From positions 210,763-274,762 of the forward strand of contig JAAXGW010000007.1 of NCBI GenBank assembly GCA_012267385.1: 64,000 bases of DNA, in the 5' to 3' direction. Shown piece by piece: positions 18,133 to 27,822 of the stretch. A program made the translations under genes and the position numbers. How positions within the stretch are numbered: the stretch's first letter is position 1; every line of letters starts with the position of its first letter. The notes beneath the pieces were generated by a model that searched no databases, had not been told where the DNA came from, and worked only from the letters and a program-made list of their open reading frames with translations. The stretch comes from OMG group bacterium (GTDB taxonomy: Bacteria; Pseudomonadota; Gammaproteobacteria; Pseudomonadales; Azotimanducaceae).

Positions 18133-19691
18133 TAACTATCTCCGTAAGAATGCGTCGCGACAAAGTCATCGATCGCTTTCCGCATATACGCAACGATCTC
18201 ATCGTTATAGTCCCCGGTCTCGGTGATCTCTTTCATCCAGTCCCCGTGGTGGGTGTTCATGTAGTTAAGCAAATCGCGCTCAAACTCTAACACTCTAGAA
18301 ACCGGGACATCCACTAGATAATCCTCGTTCCCAGCAAACAACGACACACCCATTTCGGCAACAGACATCGGAGTGAACTGTTGCTGTTTCATGAGCTCTT
18401 CAATTCGTTGCCCGTGTTCCAGCTGTTTTCTGGTCGCTTCGTCGAGATCTGATGCGAATTGTGAAAATGCCGCGAGTTCTCGATATTGTGCAAGTGCTAA
18501 CTTCACACCACCAGACAATTTGCGGATAAAGTCAACTTGTGCCGCCCCGCCAACTCGAGATACCGAAATCCCCGGACTCATCGCTGGACGCAGTCCAGCG
18601 TTAAAACGGTCTGTTTCCAAGAAAATCTGTCCGTCAGTGATCGAAATCACATTGGTTGGAACGAAAGCTGATACATCCCCCGCTTGGGTCTCAATGATCG
18701 GTAGGGCTGTTAGCGAACCGGTGCGTCCCTTAACTTTACCGTTCGTCATTTGTTCTACGTATTCAGCATTAACGCGCGCCGCGCGTTCCAGTAATCGTGA
18801 ATGGAGGTAGAAAATATCGCCAGGATATGCCTCTCGACCCGGAGGACGGCGTAATAGAAGCGAGACTTGACGATAAGCCCAAGCTTGTTTCGTTAGATCG
18901 TCGTAAATTATGAGAGCGTCTTGCCCTGTATCGCGGAAGTACTCTCCCATACTGCAACCTGCATAGGGCGCGATGTATTGCAATGGTGCCGGTTCTGATG
19001 CCGAGGCCGCCACAACGATCGTGTTTTCTAATGCACCGTTTTCTTCTAAGGTTCTTACGATGTTGGCGATGGTCGACATCTTTTGTCCGACAGCAACGTA
19101 GACACACTTGATGCCTTTGTCTTTTTGATTGATCACTGTATCCACAGCGATCGCAGTTTTACCGATCTGTCGATCGCCAATGATCAACTCACGTTGGCCG
19201 CGACCGAGAGGGATCATGGAATCGATACACTTGATTCCAGTCTGCACAGGTTCGGATACAGACTGTCGTGCGATTACACCAGGTGCGACTTTTTCTATGG
19301 GTGATGATTCTGACGCGTTGAGTGGCCCTTTGCCATCAATGGGATTTCCTAGGGCATCAACGACTCGTCCGAGAAGTTCTAGGCCAACAGGTACTTCCGC
19401 GATACGCTTCGTACAACGCGCGGTCATACCTTCAGAAAGGGTTTGGTAATCACCTAGTACCACTGCGCCGACCGAATCGCGTTCTAAGTTCATCGCCATG
19501 CCCATGACGCCACCAGAGAACTCTACCATTTCTCCGTACTGCACGTCAGCAAGTCCGTGAATTCGGACGATCCCGTCCGCAACCGAAACAATGGTTCCTT
19601 CATTCTGTGCTTGGGAAGTGAGATCAAGATTGGCGATACGATCTTTAATAAGGTCGCTAATTTCTGATGGATTAAGTGTCTGTTGTTTCAT
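18132..19691 (-). CDS. atpA: ATP synthase F1 alpha subunit
   Basis: AtpA, 519 aa, is the non-catalytic nucleotide-binding subunit. The N-terminus [17 protein letters not shown] is the delta-contact helix. Walker A is GDRQIGKT, and the arginine finger region is [12 protein letters not shown] conserved [20 protein letters not shown] segment is present. The length is near that of E. coli (513). It lies 18 bases after atpH in the operon. Confidence 0.97.
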   Translation of the reverse strand: MKQQTLNPSEISDLIKDRIANLDLTSQAQNEGTIVSVADGIVRIHGLADVQYGEMVEFSGGVMGMAMNLERDSVGAVVLGDYQTLSEGMTARCTKRIAEVPVGLELLGRVVDALGNPIDGKGPLNASESSPIEKVAPGVIARQSVSEPVQTGIKCIDSMIPLGRGQRELIIGDRQIGKTAIAVDTVINQKDKGIKCVYVAVGQKMSTIANIVRTLEENGALENTIVVAASASEPAPLQYIAPYAGCSMGEYFRDTGQDALIIYDDLTKQAWAYRQVSLLLRRPPGREAYPGDIFYLHSRLLERAARVNAEYVEQMTNGKVKGRTGSLTALPIIETQAGDVSAFVPTNVISITDGQIFLETDRFNAGLRPAMSPGISVSRVGGAAQVDFIRKLSGGVKLALAQYRELAAFSQFASDLDEATRKQLEHGQRIEELMKQQQFTPMSVAEMGVSLFAGNEDYLVDVPVSRVLEFERDLLNYMNTHHGDWMKEITETGDYNDEIVAYMRKAIDDFVATHSYGDS

Positions 19692-19709
19692 TTTTTTCTT
19701 TACTTTAAC

Positions 19710-20249
19710 CTAAGTTCGCATCAAGGATGTTTGTAGTTTCTCTAGTTTTCCACGTACCGTACCATCAAGCACAGTGTCTCCTGCGCGGATGAGAGCTCCG
19801 CCCACAATTTCGGAATCTACTTTGATGGTCAAATTGATTTCACGTTGGTATTTCTGAGTAAGTGCATCGTCAAATGCTTTGATTTCTTCGGGTGTGAGTT
19901 CCACTGCAGTAGTGACCTCCACCGCAAGTGTTTTCCGTTCTTCAGCTAGGAGTTCTTCGAAGGTCGCGCGAATTTCTGGGATCAGATCGAGACGCTGATT
20001 CTCCGCTAAAACCCGCACAAACCGTTTCGTACTCTCTGTCAATTCGTCTCCAAGTAAGTCAATCACCGTAGTCGCTTTGGCAACAGTGGTCTGTACTGGT
20101 GACGAAATGTAATCACTAAGCTCTGGGGTGCCGATAACTTGACCGAGTTGTTCAAGCGCGCGCGACCAATGATCAAACCGATTACTCTCTCTTGCAATAT
20201 CAAACGCGGCAAGCGCGTAAGGTCGCGCTAGAGTTGCTGCTTCTGCCAA
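19710..20249 (-). CDS. atpH: ATP synthase F1 delta subunit
   Basis: AtpH, 179 aa, links F1 to the peripheral stalk. The N-terminal helices ATLARPYALAAFDIARE and the C-terminal IVGGALIRAGDTVLDGTVRGKLEKL strand-helix are the two diagnostic blocks of the OSCP/delta family. It lies between atpF (3-base gap) and atpA. Confidence 0.96.
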   Translation of the reverse strand: MAEAATLARPYALAAFDIARESNRFDHWSRALEQLGQVIGTPELSDYISSPVQTTVAKATTVIDLLGDELTESTKRFVRVLAENQRLDLIPEIRATFEELLAEERKTLAVEVTTAVELTPEEIKAFDDALTQKYQREINLTIKVDSEIVGGALIRAGDTVLDGTVRGKLEKLQTSLMRT

Positions 20250-20252
20250 CTT

Positions 20253-20723
20253 TTAGAGTTCCCGGACGAGGTTTTCAAGCATCGCCGAGTGCTTCCGACG
20301 GTCGATCTCGCTGCTCAAAATTCGAGAAGCACCGACTACCGCTAAATAGGCGACTTCTTGGCGCAGATTTTCACGAGCTCGATTGATTTCTTGTGTGATT
20401 TCTGCGCGCGCTGCAGTCAGTATGCGCTCGCCTTCTTCTCGAGCGTGATCCTTAGCATCCTCCACGACCATTGTGGCTTGGGCACGGGCTTGTTCAATAA
20501 TCCGTTGACCCTCTGCTCGGGCATCTCGTAAAAGCACTTCGGCATCAGCATTCGACTTCGCGAGTGCTTCTTCAGCTTTTTCAGCATTTTCGAGACCTTG
20601 CGCAATACGTTCTTGACGCGCGCGCATCGCGTTAATGAGTGGTGGCCAAATGTATGCACGACAAATCAAAACAAAAACAGCGAACGCAATTGAGATCCCG
20701 ATCACTGTCAAATAATTGACCAT
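20253..20723 (-). CDS. atpF: ATP synthase Fo b subunit
   Basis: AtpF, 156 aa, is the peripheral stalk subunit. One N-terminal transmembrane helix (about residues 7-26, ending [11 protein letters not shown]) is followed by a long charged, Ala-rich coiled coil that dimerises and contacts delta. The length equals E. coli AtpF (156). It is cotranscribed with atpE (18 bases upstream) and atpH. Confidence 0.96.
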   Translation of the reverse strand: MVNYLTVIGISIAFAVFVLICRAYIWPPLINAMRARQERIAQGLENAEKAEEALAKSNADAEVLLRDARAEGQRIIEQARAQATMVVEDAKDHAREEGERILTAARAEITQEINRARENLRQEVAYLAVVGASRILSSEIDRRKHSAMLENLVREL

Positions 20724-20741
20724 AGCTTCTTACTCTCTCGT

Positions 20742-20999
20742 TTAGCCGCTGCCAGCAAAGATAATGTACATGCCAATACCGACAGCCATCATTGGAATCG
20801 CGTCGATTAGTCCGAGCACGATGAACATTTGGGTGCGCAATAACGGTAGCATTTCCGGTTGCCGCGCGATCGCTTGAAGATAGCTGTTACCCAAATTGCC
20901 CACTCCCATGGCCGCGCCGATCGCCGCCATCCCAAGCATCAACGCGCCGGCAGCAAAGCCTGACATTTTGAGTAGTGTTGATAATAAAGTAGGATCCAT
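20742..20999 (-). CDS. atpE: ATP synthase Fo c subunit
   Basis: AtpE, 85 aa, forms the proton-translocating rotor ring. There are two transmembrane helices. The first is Gly/Ala-rich ([15 protein letters not shown] region), then comes the polar loop ARQPE. The second helix carries the proton-binding Asp66 in the string [19 protein letters not shown]. The chosen start is ATG at 20999, because a longer frame to 21134 would run back into atpB with a non-family sequence. No Na+-binding Gln/Thr signature is visible, so it is probably H+-coupled. Confidence 0.96.
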   Translation of the reverse strand: MDPTLLSTLLKMSGFAAGALMLGMAAIGAAMGVGNLGNSYLQAIARQPEMLPLLRTQMFIVLGLIDAIPMMAVGIGMYIIFAGSG

Positions 21000-21022
21000 A
21001 TATTCTCCAGTGAATTTAAGAT

Positions 21023-21898
<876 letters not shown>

Positions 21899-21922
21899 TC
21901 ACCTACGAACTCGACTCCTAAA

Positions 21923-22324
21923 TCAGGACTCGGTCGATCGCGCTCCCGTGAAATTACTTAGGCACATGTTCGCCGCCACGTAAACCACGTGCGCCCCTAT
22001 CATGCCAAACATACTGGTCAACGGATCTTGATTTAACAATTTAATGACGCCTACCATGCCAAGAATGTACAAAAAAAATCGTATCAGATGAAAAATCAAA
22101 ATACGACTTGGCGCGTTCGTCGCACGAACTGTCCACGCGAACCAAACGTTTGCTAACACAACTACACCACCACTCAACCAAACTGCAGTCGCGATGGTGG
22201 TATTGAACAGACTTATCCCAATACCACCTAGGAAAACCGCTAGTCCTTGGATAACAACCGCCCATAGGTGTGGTTGATCCTTATTAGTGGCTTTTAGATT
22301 CTCGTCTGAAGGTTGGATTGGTAT
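21923..22324 (-). CDS. atpI: ATP synthase subunit I, start codon unresolved
   Basis: AtpI assists assembly of the c-ring and ion supply at the head of the atp operon. The frame ending at 21923 is open back to a TAG at 22330. Upstream of the first standard start (TTG at 22177) it already encodes a polar N-terminus (SDENLKATNKDQPHLW) and a first membrane helix, so translation must begin before 22177. That gives about 133 aa with four membrane segments, the normal size. Between 22177 and 22330 there is no in-frame ATG, GTG or TTG. ATA at 22324, ATC at 22318 or a CTG are the only options. In the same frame, ATG at 22369 is followed by 13 codons and the TAG. A rare start, a readthrough amber or an undetected indel are all possible. 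The start given is arbitrary. Confidence 0.75.
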   Translation of the reverse strand: MPIQPSDENLKATNKDQPHLWAVVIQGLAVFLGGIGISLFNTTIATAVWLSGGVVVLANVWFAWTVRATNAPSRILIFHLIRFFLYILGMVGVIKLLNQDPLTSMFGMIGAHVVYVAANMCLSNFTGARSTES

Positions 22325-22332
22325 AACCTAGC

Positions 22333-22349
22333 CACCCCCGCGAGGGGTG
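22333..22349 (-). promoter_or_regulatory. GC-rich hairpin in the atp operon leader
   Basis: An inverted repeat CACCCC-CGCGA-GGGGTG (22333-22338 and 22344-22349) lies between the putative atp promoter and atpI, just ahead of the in-frame TAG. It is not followed by a T tract in the transcript direction, so it is more likely an mRNA structure near the atpI start than a terminator. Confidence 0.4.
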
Positions 22350-22386
22350 TAACTAATGTCGTGATTCATCGTGAAAAGCGGTGCGA

Positions 22387-22392
22387 ATTATA
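22387..22392 (-). promoter_or_regulatory. Candidate -10 element for the atp operon
   Basis: On the minus strand a perfect TATAAT lies between the end of parB (22439) and atpI. It would start transcription at about 22380. No good TTGACA-like -35 is visible 16-18 bases upstream. The placement is right for the atp operon promoter; the evidence is only the hexamer and its context. Confidence 0.4.
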
Positions 22393-22438
22393 CAAAGTCA
22401 CGGCGGTTTAGGAATGCATACAAGACGATTAACAGAGC

Positions 22439-23320
22439 TTATCGCCGCAATTGATCAAGAATGCCGTCTAATTCGTCGAGAGATGTAAATCGAATCGCAA
22501 CTTCACCCTTTTTCTTGCTCTTTCCGAACATGCGAATACTCGTGGGTGCTCCAAGCTTTTCTGAGAGTTCGTTTTGCAATGAGGTAACATTCGGATCGAG
22601 GGTCTTTTCTTTCGTGACTGGCGTTTCACCTTTGAATTTTTTCAGGAACGTTTCGGTTTGACGTACGGACAATTGCCTTTTCACGATCTGTCTCGTAGCC
22701 AAGATCTGTAAATCAGGAGTTAGGCCAAGTAACAGCTTAGCGTGTCCTATTTCGATGTCGGCATTGCGTAGATGCGTACGAACGCGGGGCGGAAGACCTC
22801 GTAATCGAATCAAATTGGTTACTGAAGAGCGGGCCTTACCTAAAGCGGATCCTATTTCTCCGTGAGTGAGTCCGAATTCGTCGTGGAGTCGAAAATACGC
22901 TTCTGCTTCATCAACAATATTAAGATCCTCTCTCTGTAAATTCTCAATGAGTGCGACAAGCAGTACTTTGTCATCGTCTAGCGGCCGGATCACCGCAGGA
23001 ACAGTCGCTAATTTACACAGTGCGGCCGCGCGCCAACGGCGTTCTCCGGCGACGATTTGATAGGTATCTGCATCAATTGGGCGTACTAAGATCGGTTGAA
23101 CGAGCCCAACTTGTTCAATTGTGTTTGCAAGTTCGCGTAAGCTCTCTTCGGGAAACTGGGCGCGAGGTTGGTCCGGATTCGGTTGAAGTTTCTCGATCGG
23201 TAGCTCTTTTGGACCGAATTTTGTGTAGTCCAGCGGTGTCTTAGTACTGGTTTCCGACTCCGTGGTCGAAATTGGTTTTAATAGTTCGTCTAAACCCTTT
23301 CCAAGAGACTGTCTAGGCAT
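22439..23320 (-). CDS. parB: Chromosome partitioning protein ParB
   Basis: ParB, 293 aa, is the CTP-dependent clamp that loads at parS and spreads. The N-terminus MPRQSLGKGLDELL is the ParA-activating peptide, and ATG at 23320 overlaps the end of parA by 8 bases. The longer frame to 23575 is antisense-like and rejected. Conserved blocks are LQPNPDQPRAQF, the GERRWRAA CTPase motif, ALIENLQREDLN, and a helix-turn-helix (LTHGEIGSALGKARSSVTNLIRL). Three perfect parS sites lie in this window (35886, 42059, 45380). Confidence 0.97.
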   Translation of the reverse strand: MPRQSLGKGLDELLKPISTTESETSTKTPLDYTKFGPKELPIEKLQPNPDQPRAQFPEESLRELANTIEQVGLVQPILVRPIDADTYQIVAGERRWRAAALCKLATVPAVIRPLDDDKVLLVALIENLQREDLNIVDEAEAYFRLHDEFGLTHGEIGSALGKARSSVTNLIRLRGLPPRVRTHLRNADIEIGHAKLLLGLTPDLQILATRQIVKRQLSVRQTETFLKKFKGETPVTKEKTLDPNVTSLQNELSEKLGAPTSIRMFGKSKKKGEVAIRFTSLDELDGILDQLRR

Positions 23321-24101
23321 TGATTTGTTCCACTGCGTTGTGTTTAGCATGACGTCGAAGCATTTCATGAGCGAGTGCACTGTGGGCGATCGCTCCTCGG
23401 GAGCGAGGATCATAGACTTGTACCGGTTTCCCGTGGCTAGGTGCTTCCGCAAGTCTGACGTTTCGTGGTACGACAGTACGATACACACTCGTTCCAAAAT
23501 GATCAAAAAGCTGTCGGGAAACTTCCCGCGCGAGCTTGTTTCTGGGGTCGTACATTGTGCGAACGATCCCATCAATATCTAAATCGACGTTCCCCGATTC
23601 ACGCACGGCTTCTATGGTCTTTAACAACGCACTAAGCCCTTCAAGAGCAAAGTACTCGCACTGCATGGGAATCAAGACGTGAGTAGCGCACATTAACGAG
23701 TTTATAGTAAGGATATTTAAACTGGGCGGACAATCGATAATGACGTATTCGTAGGTGTTCTCAGTTTGAAGCAAGTCCCGCATACGATGCGTGCGATCTG
23801 CAGCCTCAAGAAGTTGCAGCTCTATTGCCGTCAGGTCCGATGTCGTACCAAGGACATCCATACCCGAGTCTAACTTGTGAACAACATCCTTTAGTGGCGC
23901 CCGCCGTTGAAACCAATCCCAAGTTGTCGCTTGATCGGGAGCTTCGGCGACACCTACGTGTGTCGAGGCATTGCCCTGCGGGTCCATATCAATCAGTAGA
24001 ACTGCTTTTCCGGACCGCGATAGTTCGAAGGCTAGGTTCACCGCGGTCGTTGTCTTTCCGACACCACCTTTCTGATTGGCTACCGCGATGACGTACTTCA
24101 T
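23313..24101 (-). CDS. parA: Chromosome partitioning ATPase ParA (Soj)
   Basis: ParA, 262 aa, is a deviant Walker ATPase that moves ParB-parS complexes over the nucleoid. The N-terminus contains IAVANQKGGVGKTTTAVNLA with the signature lysine in KGGVGKT. DMDPQGNASTHVG and DCPPSLNILTINSL follow as the other nucleotide-binding segments. It overlaps rsmG by 4 bases and parB by 8, so the genes are cotranscribed. Confidence 0.97.
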   Translation of the reverse strand: MKYVIAVANQKGGVGKTTTAVNLAFELSRSGKAVLLIDMDPQGNASTHVGVAEAPDQATTWDWFQRRAPLKDVVHKLDSGMDVLGTTSDLTAIELQLLEAADRTHRMRDLLQTENTYEYVIIDCPPSLNILTINSLMCATHVLIPMQCEYFALEGLSALLKTIEAVRESGNVDLDIDGIVRTMYDPRNKLAREVSRQLFDHFGTSVYRTVVPRNVRLAEAPSHGKPVQVYDPRSRGAIAHSALAHEMLRRHAKHNAVEQINA

Positions 24102-24715
24102 GTTGCGCGTTTCTTAGCCACGACAGTTATGAACCCTCTTACACTTGGAGTGCATGAACGTACAACCCCCTTCGAAAAACCTTCGTCTTCGGTAGTAAAT
24201 CGATCGTTTGTGTGTAAGAGTACCGCCCCGTTTTCCCGGAGTAAAGGGCTGGCTAGAGACCAGGCTTTTTCCGGTGGAGCAACCGCACGGATGCTAATGG
24301 TGTCAAAAAGCTGGCTCGAAGAGTCCTGCTTCCCTATGTCGCGTTCTTGTATATCGACATTTACAAGATTTAGACGAAATTTCACTTCCCGAAGAAATCG
24401 ACACTTATTAGTGCTCCTGTCGATCAATACGAAGCGTACGTCTGGTCGACAAATAGCTAAGGGTACGCCGGGAAATCCTGCTCCAGATCCGATATCCAAA
24501 TGATTGCCGGACGGTTTGAGAAATGGTTCGAGCACTAGACTGTCATTGATGTGTCGTTCTTCCAAGTGGTCTAGATCACCCTTGGAAACCAATGAGTGCA
24601 CCCGATCCCATTTTTTGATTAACTTGACGTACTCGCCAACAAGTGCTGATTGCTCCTCCGTTAACGATATGCTTCCGTTCACGCCGAGCAATAAATCAGT
24701 GTCTAACTCAAGCAA
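24098..24715 (-). CDS. rsmG: 16S rRNA (guanine527-N7)-methyltransferase
   Basis: RsmG, 205 aa, methylates G527 of 16S rRNA. The SAM-binding motif HLDIGSGAGFPGVPLAI is at about residues 72-88, preceded by ERHINDSL, both diagnostic. The gene is tightly packed between mnmG (8-base overlap) and parA (4-base overlap). Confidence 0.95.
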   Translation of the reverse strand: MLELDTDLLLGVNGSISLTEEQSALVGEYVKLIKKWDRVHSLVSKGDLDHLEERHINDSLVLEPFLKPSGNHLDIGSGAGFPGVPLAICRPDVRFVLIDRSTNKCRFLREVKFRLNLVNVDIQERDIGKQDSSSQLFDTISIRAVAPPEKAWSLASPLLRENGAVLLHTNDRFTTEDEGFSKGVVRSCTPSVRGFITVVAKKRAT

Positions 24716-26600
24716 TCTTCCGCTGTTCTCGGTTGCGCTTGACGTAAATTGCTAGCAGCGCTAAAGCTGCTGGAGTCATCCCTGGTATCTTCGAGGCCGA
24801 TGCCATGTTGTTAGGTTGAGATTCACTAAGCTTTTGTCTTAACTCGGAAGATAAGCCGCTTACGTCGGTATAGTTGAACGGGACCGGAATTGCCATCCTT
24901 TCTGCAGCTTTTGCTTTTTTAATTTCTTGATCCTGTCTTGCGATGTATCCTTCATATTTAATGTCTATAGCCGCTTGTTCTGCAATCTTTACATCGACAT
25001 CTTGCAGCCAGCCCGCGAGTTTAATTGCGCTAACTGTGACTCGTGGGCGTTTAACAAAGTCTACAAGGCGGACTTCTCGGGTAATCGATTCGCCTGTTTC
25101 TTGCTCAAGCTTCGGAACTCGGGAATCATTAGGTTGAATGACTGTTCGTTGCAGTTGCTCTTTCACTCTAGTAATTGATAGGTGTTTTTGCTGAAATTGT
25201 TGCCATCTTTCTTTGGAAACAAGCCCTAACTCATGCCCAATTGGAGTAAGACGTTGATCTGCGTTATCTTGACGCAAGCGTAACCGAAATTCAGCCCGGC
25301 TCGTAAACATTCGGTAGGGTTCGTTCGTACCGAATGAGGTGAGATCGTCCACAAGCACTCCAAGATAAGCTTCATGGCGTCGAGGATACCAGCCAGATTT
25401 GTCCGCGGCTTTTAACGAGGCGTTCAACCCCGCTAGAAGCCCCTGGGCGGCTGCTTCTTCATAGCCGGTAGTACCGTTAATTTGACCGGCGAAGAACAAA
25501 TTCTCTACCTGTTTGGTCTGTAATGTTGGCTCCAAGTCCCGCGGGTCAAAAAAGTCATACTCGATCGCGTATCCTGGACGTGTGATATGCGCGTTGGCGA
25601 ATCCACGAATTGATCGTACGAACTCTTGCTGAACGTTAAATGGCAAACTTGTGGAAATTCCGTTCGGATAGAGTTCGGTGGTATTCAATCCCTCTGGTTC
25701 AACAAAAATTTGGTGCTGGTTACGTTCTGCAAAACGTACGACTTTGTCTTCGATCGAGGGACAATAGCGAGGTCCTATGCCCTCGATTGCGCCGGTGAAC
25801 ATCGGCGAGTCTTCAACACTTCGACGAATGATGTCATGTGTCGAGCGATTCGTATGTGTAATGTGGCACGGTCGTTGCTCAGGATGTGACTTTACACTTT
25901 CTATATACGAAAACACAGTATCATTTCCGTCGCCCGGTTGTATTTCAAGATGCGAATAGTCGACTGTTCGTCCATCTAGCCTAGGCGGTGTTCCTGTTTT
26001 GAGTCGGTTTACGCGAAATGGTAGTGCCCGTAGTCTTTGTGCTAATACGTTAGATGGTGGGTCCCCGGCCCGACCACCTTCGTGTTGCTCGTGTCCGATG
26101 AAGATTCGCCCACCTAAGAAAGTGCCTGTTGTAAGCACTACCGTACGAGCTGAAATCTTCACTCCCGTTCGCGTTAGTATTGTTTGAACTCGATCGCTTT
26201 CCAATTCAAGATCAACTACACTATCTTGATAGATTTTTAGGCCGTTTTGTTGTTCTACGATTTCGCGGATAGCAGCCTTATACAACGCTCGATCTGTCTG
26301 CGCACGTAATGCTTGAACCGCAGGTCCCTTGCTCGCATTCAGTGTACGAAAATGGATTCCAGCTCGGTCAGTAGCTAACGCCATCGCACCACCTAAGGCA
26401 TCGACTTCTCGAACGAGGTGAGTTTTGCCGATCCCTCCAATAGCAGGATTGCAAGACATTTGCCCAATCGTTTCAATGGACTGCGTTACTAACAGTGTTG
26501 ATGAACCCATACGCGCGGCAGCGAGAGCGGCTTCTGTACCGGCATGACCGCCACCAATCACAACAACATCAAACGTTTCCTTGTAGTCGATGATAGGCAT
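24708..26600 (-). CDS. mnmG: tRNA uridine-5-carboxymethylaminomethyl modification enzyme MnmG
   Basis: MnmG (GidA), 630 aa, is a FAD-dependent enzyme that works with MnmE to modify U34 of certain tRNAs. The dinucleotide-binding motif VIGGGHAGTEAALAAARMG is at residues 14-32. SCNPAIGGIGKTHLVREVDALGG and the cysteine-containing PRYCPSIEDKVVRF segment are present. The C-terminus has the usual helical domain (IPGMTPAALALLAIYVKR). The length matches E. coli (629). Confidence 0.97.
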   Translation of the reverse strand: MPIIDYKETFDVVVIGGGHAGTEAALAAARMGSSTLLVTQSIETIGQMSCNPAIGGIGKTHLVREVDALGGAMALATDRAGIHFRTLNASKGPAVQALRAQTDRALYKAAIREIVEQQNGLKIYQDSVVDLELESDRVQTILTRTGVKISARTVVLTTGTFLGGRIFIGHEQHEGGRAGDPPSNVLAQRLRALPFRVNRLKTGTPPRLDGRTVDYSHLEIQPGDGNDTVFSYIESVKSHPEQRPCHITHTNRSTHDIIRRSVEDSPMFTGAIEGIGPRYCPSIEDKVVRFAERNQHQIFVEPEGLNTTELYPNGISTSLPFNVQQEFVRSIRGFANAHITRPGYAIEYDFFDPRDLEPTLQTKQVENLFFAGQINGTTGYEEAAAQGLLAGLNASLKAADKSGWYPRRHEAYLGVLVDDLTSFGTNEPYRMFTSRAEFRLRLRQDNADQRLTPIGHELGLVSKERWQQFQQKHLSITRVKEQLQRTVIQPNDSRVPKLEQETGESITREVRLVDFVKRPRVTVSAIKLAGWLQDVDVKIAEQAAIDIKYEGYIARQDQEIKKAKAAERMAIPVPFNYTDVSGLSSELRQKLSESQPNNMASASKIPGMTPAALALLAIYVKRNREQRKIA

Positions 26601-26603
26601 CCC

Positions 26604-27536
26604 CTAAATGTACCGGAGACTGCGACGCAGATGATCCAAGAAATGTGCCCTATGCCCCGTATTCGGTGAGTAAGGATGTAAGTACACCAATGGTCGATCG
26701 CACTCGATATCAGAATATGTGTCGGTTATTTCTTCGTCAACTCTACCCACCGACAGTACCCGACCATTAATTTTTACCGAAAGTGAGGTGCGCGCATAAA
26801 GCTCACAGTTTTCTATATACTTGAAGTTCATGCTAACATCGACTCTGTCAAACGAATAACGACCTCGTTTTCGAACCGGTTCCGCCAAACGAATCTTAAT
26901 CGTCTGAGGTGATTGATTCTGTGTATCAATAGTAAATTCGATCATCCAGTCAGTCAGTTCAGTAACCCATCTAATCAACGACGGCGCTTCTGCGAATAAT
27001 TGGCGATCAAGTGGAAACAAAAAAGTCGTCATTGTTTCAGATTGATTCGAAAGCGTACCTTCAGTTAATTTAAACGGTACCGCAGGGAAATAAATGAAAG
27101 GGCTGGTCGGAGCGTAAATCGGCTTTCTTAAGCGACTTTCGTTAGGCGGTTCCACTCGAAAGCGGTGCGTCCCGTTAGGTACTATCTCCCAGTTACCGAC
27201 CAGTTCGTTGTTTTTCGAAAACTCCCCTTTTACTACATCCGAATGTGTGTAAGTGGATAAAGGGATGCCTACATACAACTTGCTCAGGGCTTGTGCAAGC
27301 ATTTTTTGATCCGTAGGCATCAACGATGTAAGTTCGAGCTCTGACAATACTTCCTGGTATCTCATCTCTTGAAACTCTTCCTTATCGCGCGTGGCCAAAG
27401 CAAATGTCCCGTCTCTCAGTTCTTTTGTTATAAAACTTTGCCAGTCTTCATGCGGCGCGATGTTCTGAACACTCACCATTACTGTGATGAGAGCACAAAA
27501 AATCAGAATGTTTTTCAATCGTTTTGACACTGCCAA
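26604..27536 (-). CDS. Exported or membrane-anchored protein, unknown function
   Basis: This is a 310-aa protein not assigned to a known family. Residues about 9-24 (ILIFCALITVMVSV) form one hydrophobic N-terminal segment after a basic start, so it is exported or anchored in the inner membrane. The rest is soluble and beta-rich with no motif I recognise. It stops 3 bases before the mnmG start, so it should be transcribed into mnmG. It sits between mnmE and mnmG, two genes for the same tRNA modification, but nothing in its sequence suggests a role in that process. Confidence 0.7.
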   Translation of the reverse strand: MAVSKRLKNILIFCALITVMVSVQNIAPHEDWQSFITKELRDGTFALATRDKEEFQEMRYQEVLSELELTSLMPTDQKMLAQALSKLYVGIPLSTYTHSDVVKGEFSKNNELVGNWEIVPNGTHRFRVEPPNESRLRKPIYAPTSPFIYFPAVPFKLTEGTLSNQSETMTTFLFPLDRQLFAEAPSLIRWVTELTDWMIEFTIDTQNQSPQTIKIRLAEPVRKRGRYSFDRVDVSMNFKYIENCELYARTSLSVKINGRVLSVGRVDEEITDTYSDIECDRPLVYLHPYSPNTGHRAHFLDHLRRSLRYI

Positions 27537-27822
27537 TTCTCTATATCGAATTTGAAGAGTTTAGGTATCGCTTTTTGCACAAGAGTCAGCGCTGGTTGAC
27601 ACATTGTCAATCTTCGAAATTACTGAGTGTATTTCCCCTTTCCCGAAAAATATTTTAGAGGATTCCATAGACATTTATATGTTGAATAGGAAATGACTGT
27701 TTCAAGAGAAGAACAATGACCGATTGACTACTGAAATCGTGGTCAGAGGGCACAATTGGGAACTGGTGGATATTCGACGGAAGCCATCGGATACTGCATC
27801 GTCACCACGCTCCTACGGGTGT

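Noticed and set aside
19741..19760. Possible fourth parS (TTTTCCACGTACC) in atpH
   Set aside because: Only the core half is similar; it lacks the palindrome.
22041..22265. ATG-started frame in the atpI region
   Set aside because: It is out of frame with the AtpI-like protein and encodes a sequence rich in Arg, Trp and Tyr without membrane helices. It was considered as the atpI start only with an assumed indel.
23321..23575. Longer N-terminus for parB
   Set aside because: The extension overlaps parA, does not resemble ParB, and MPRQSLGKGL is the normal ParB start.
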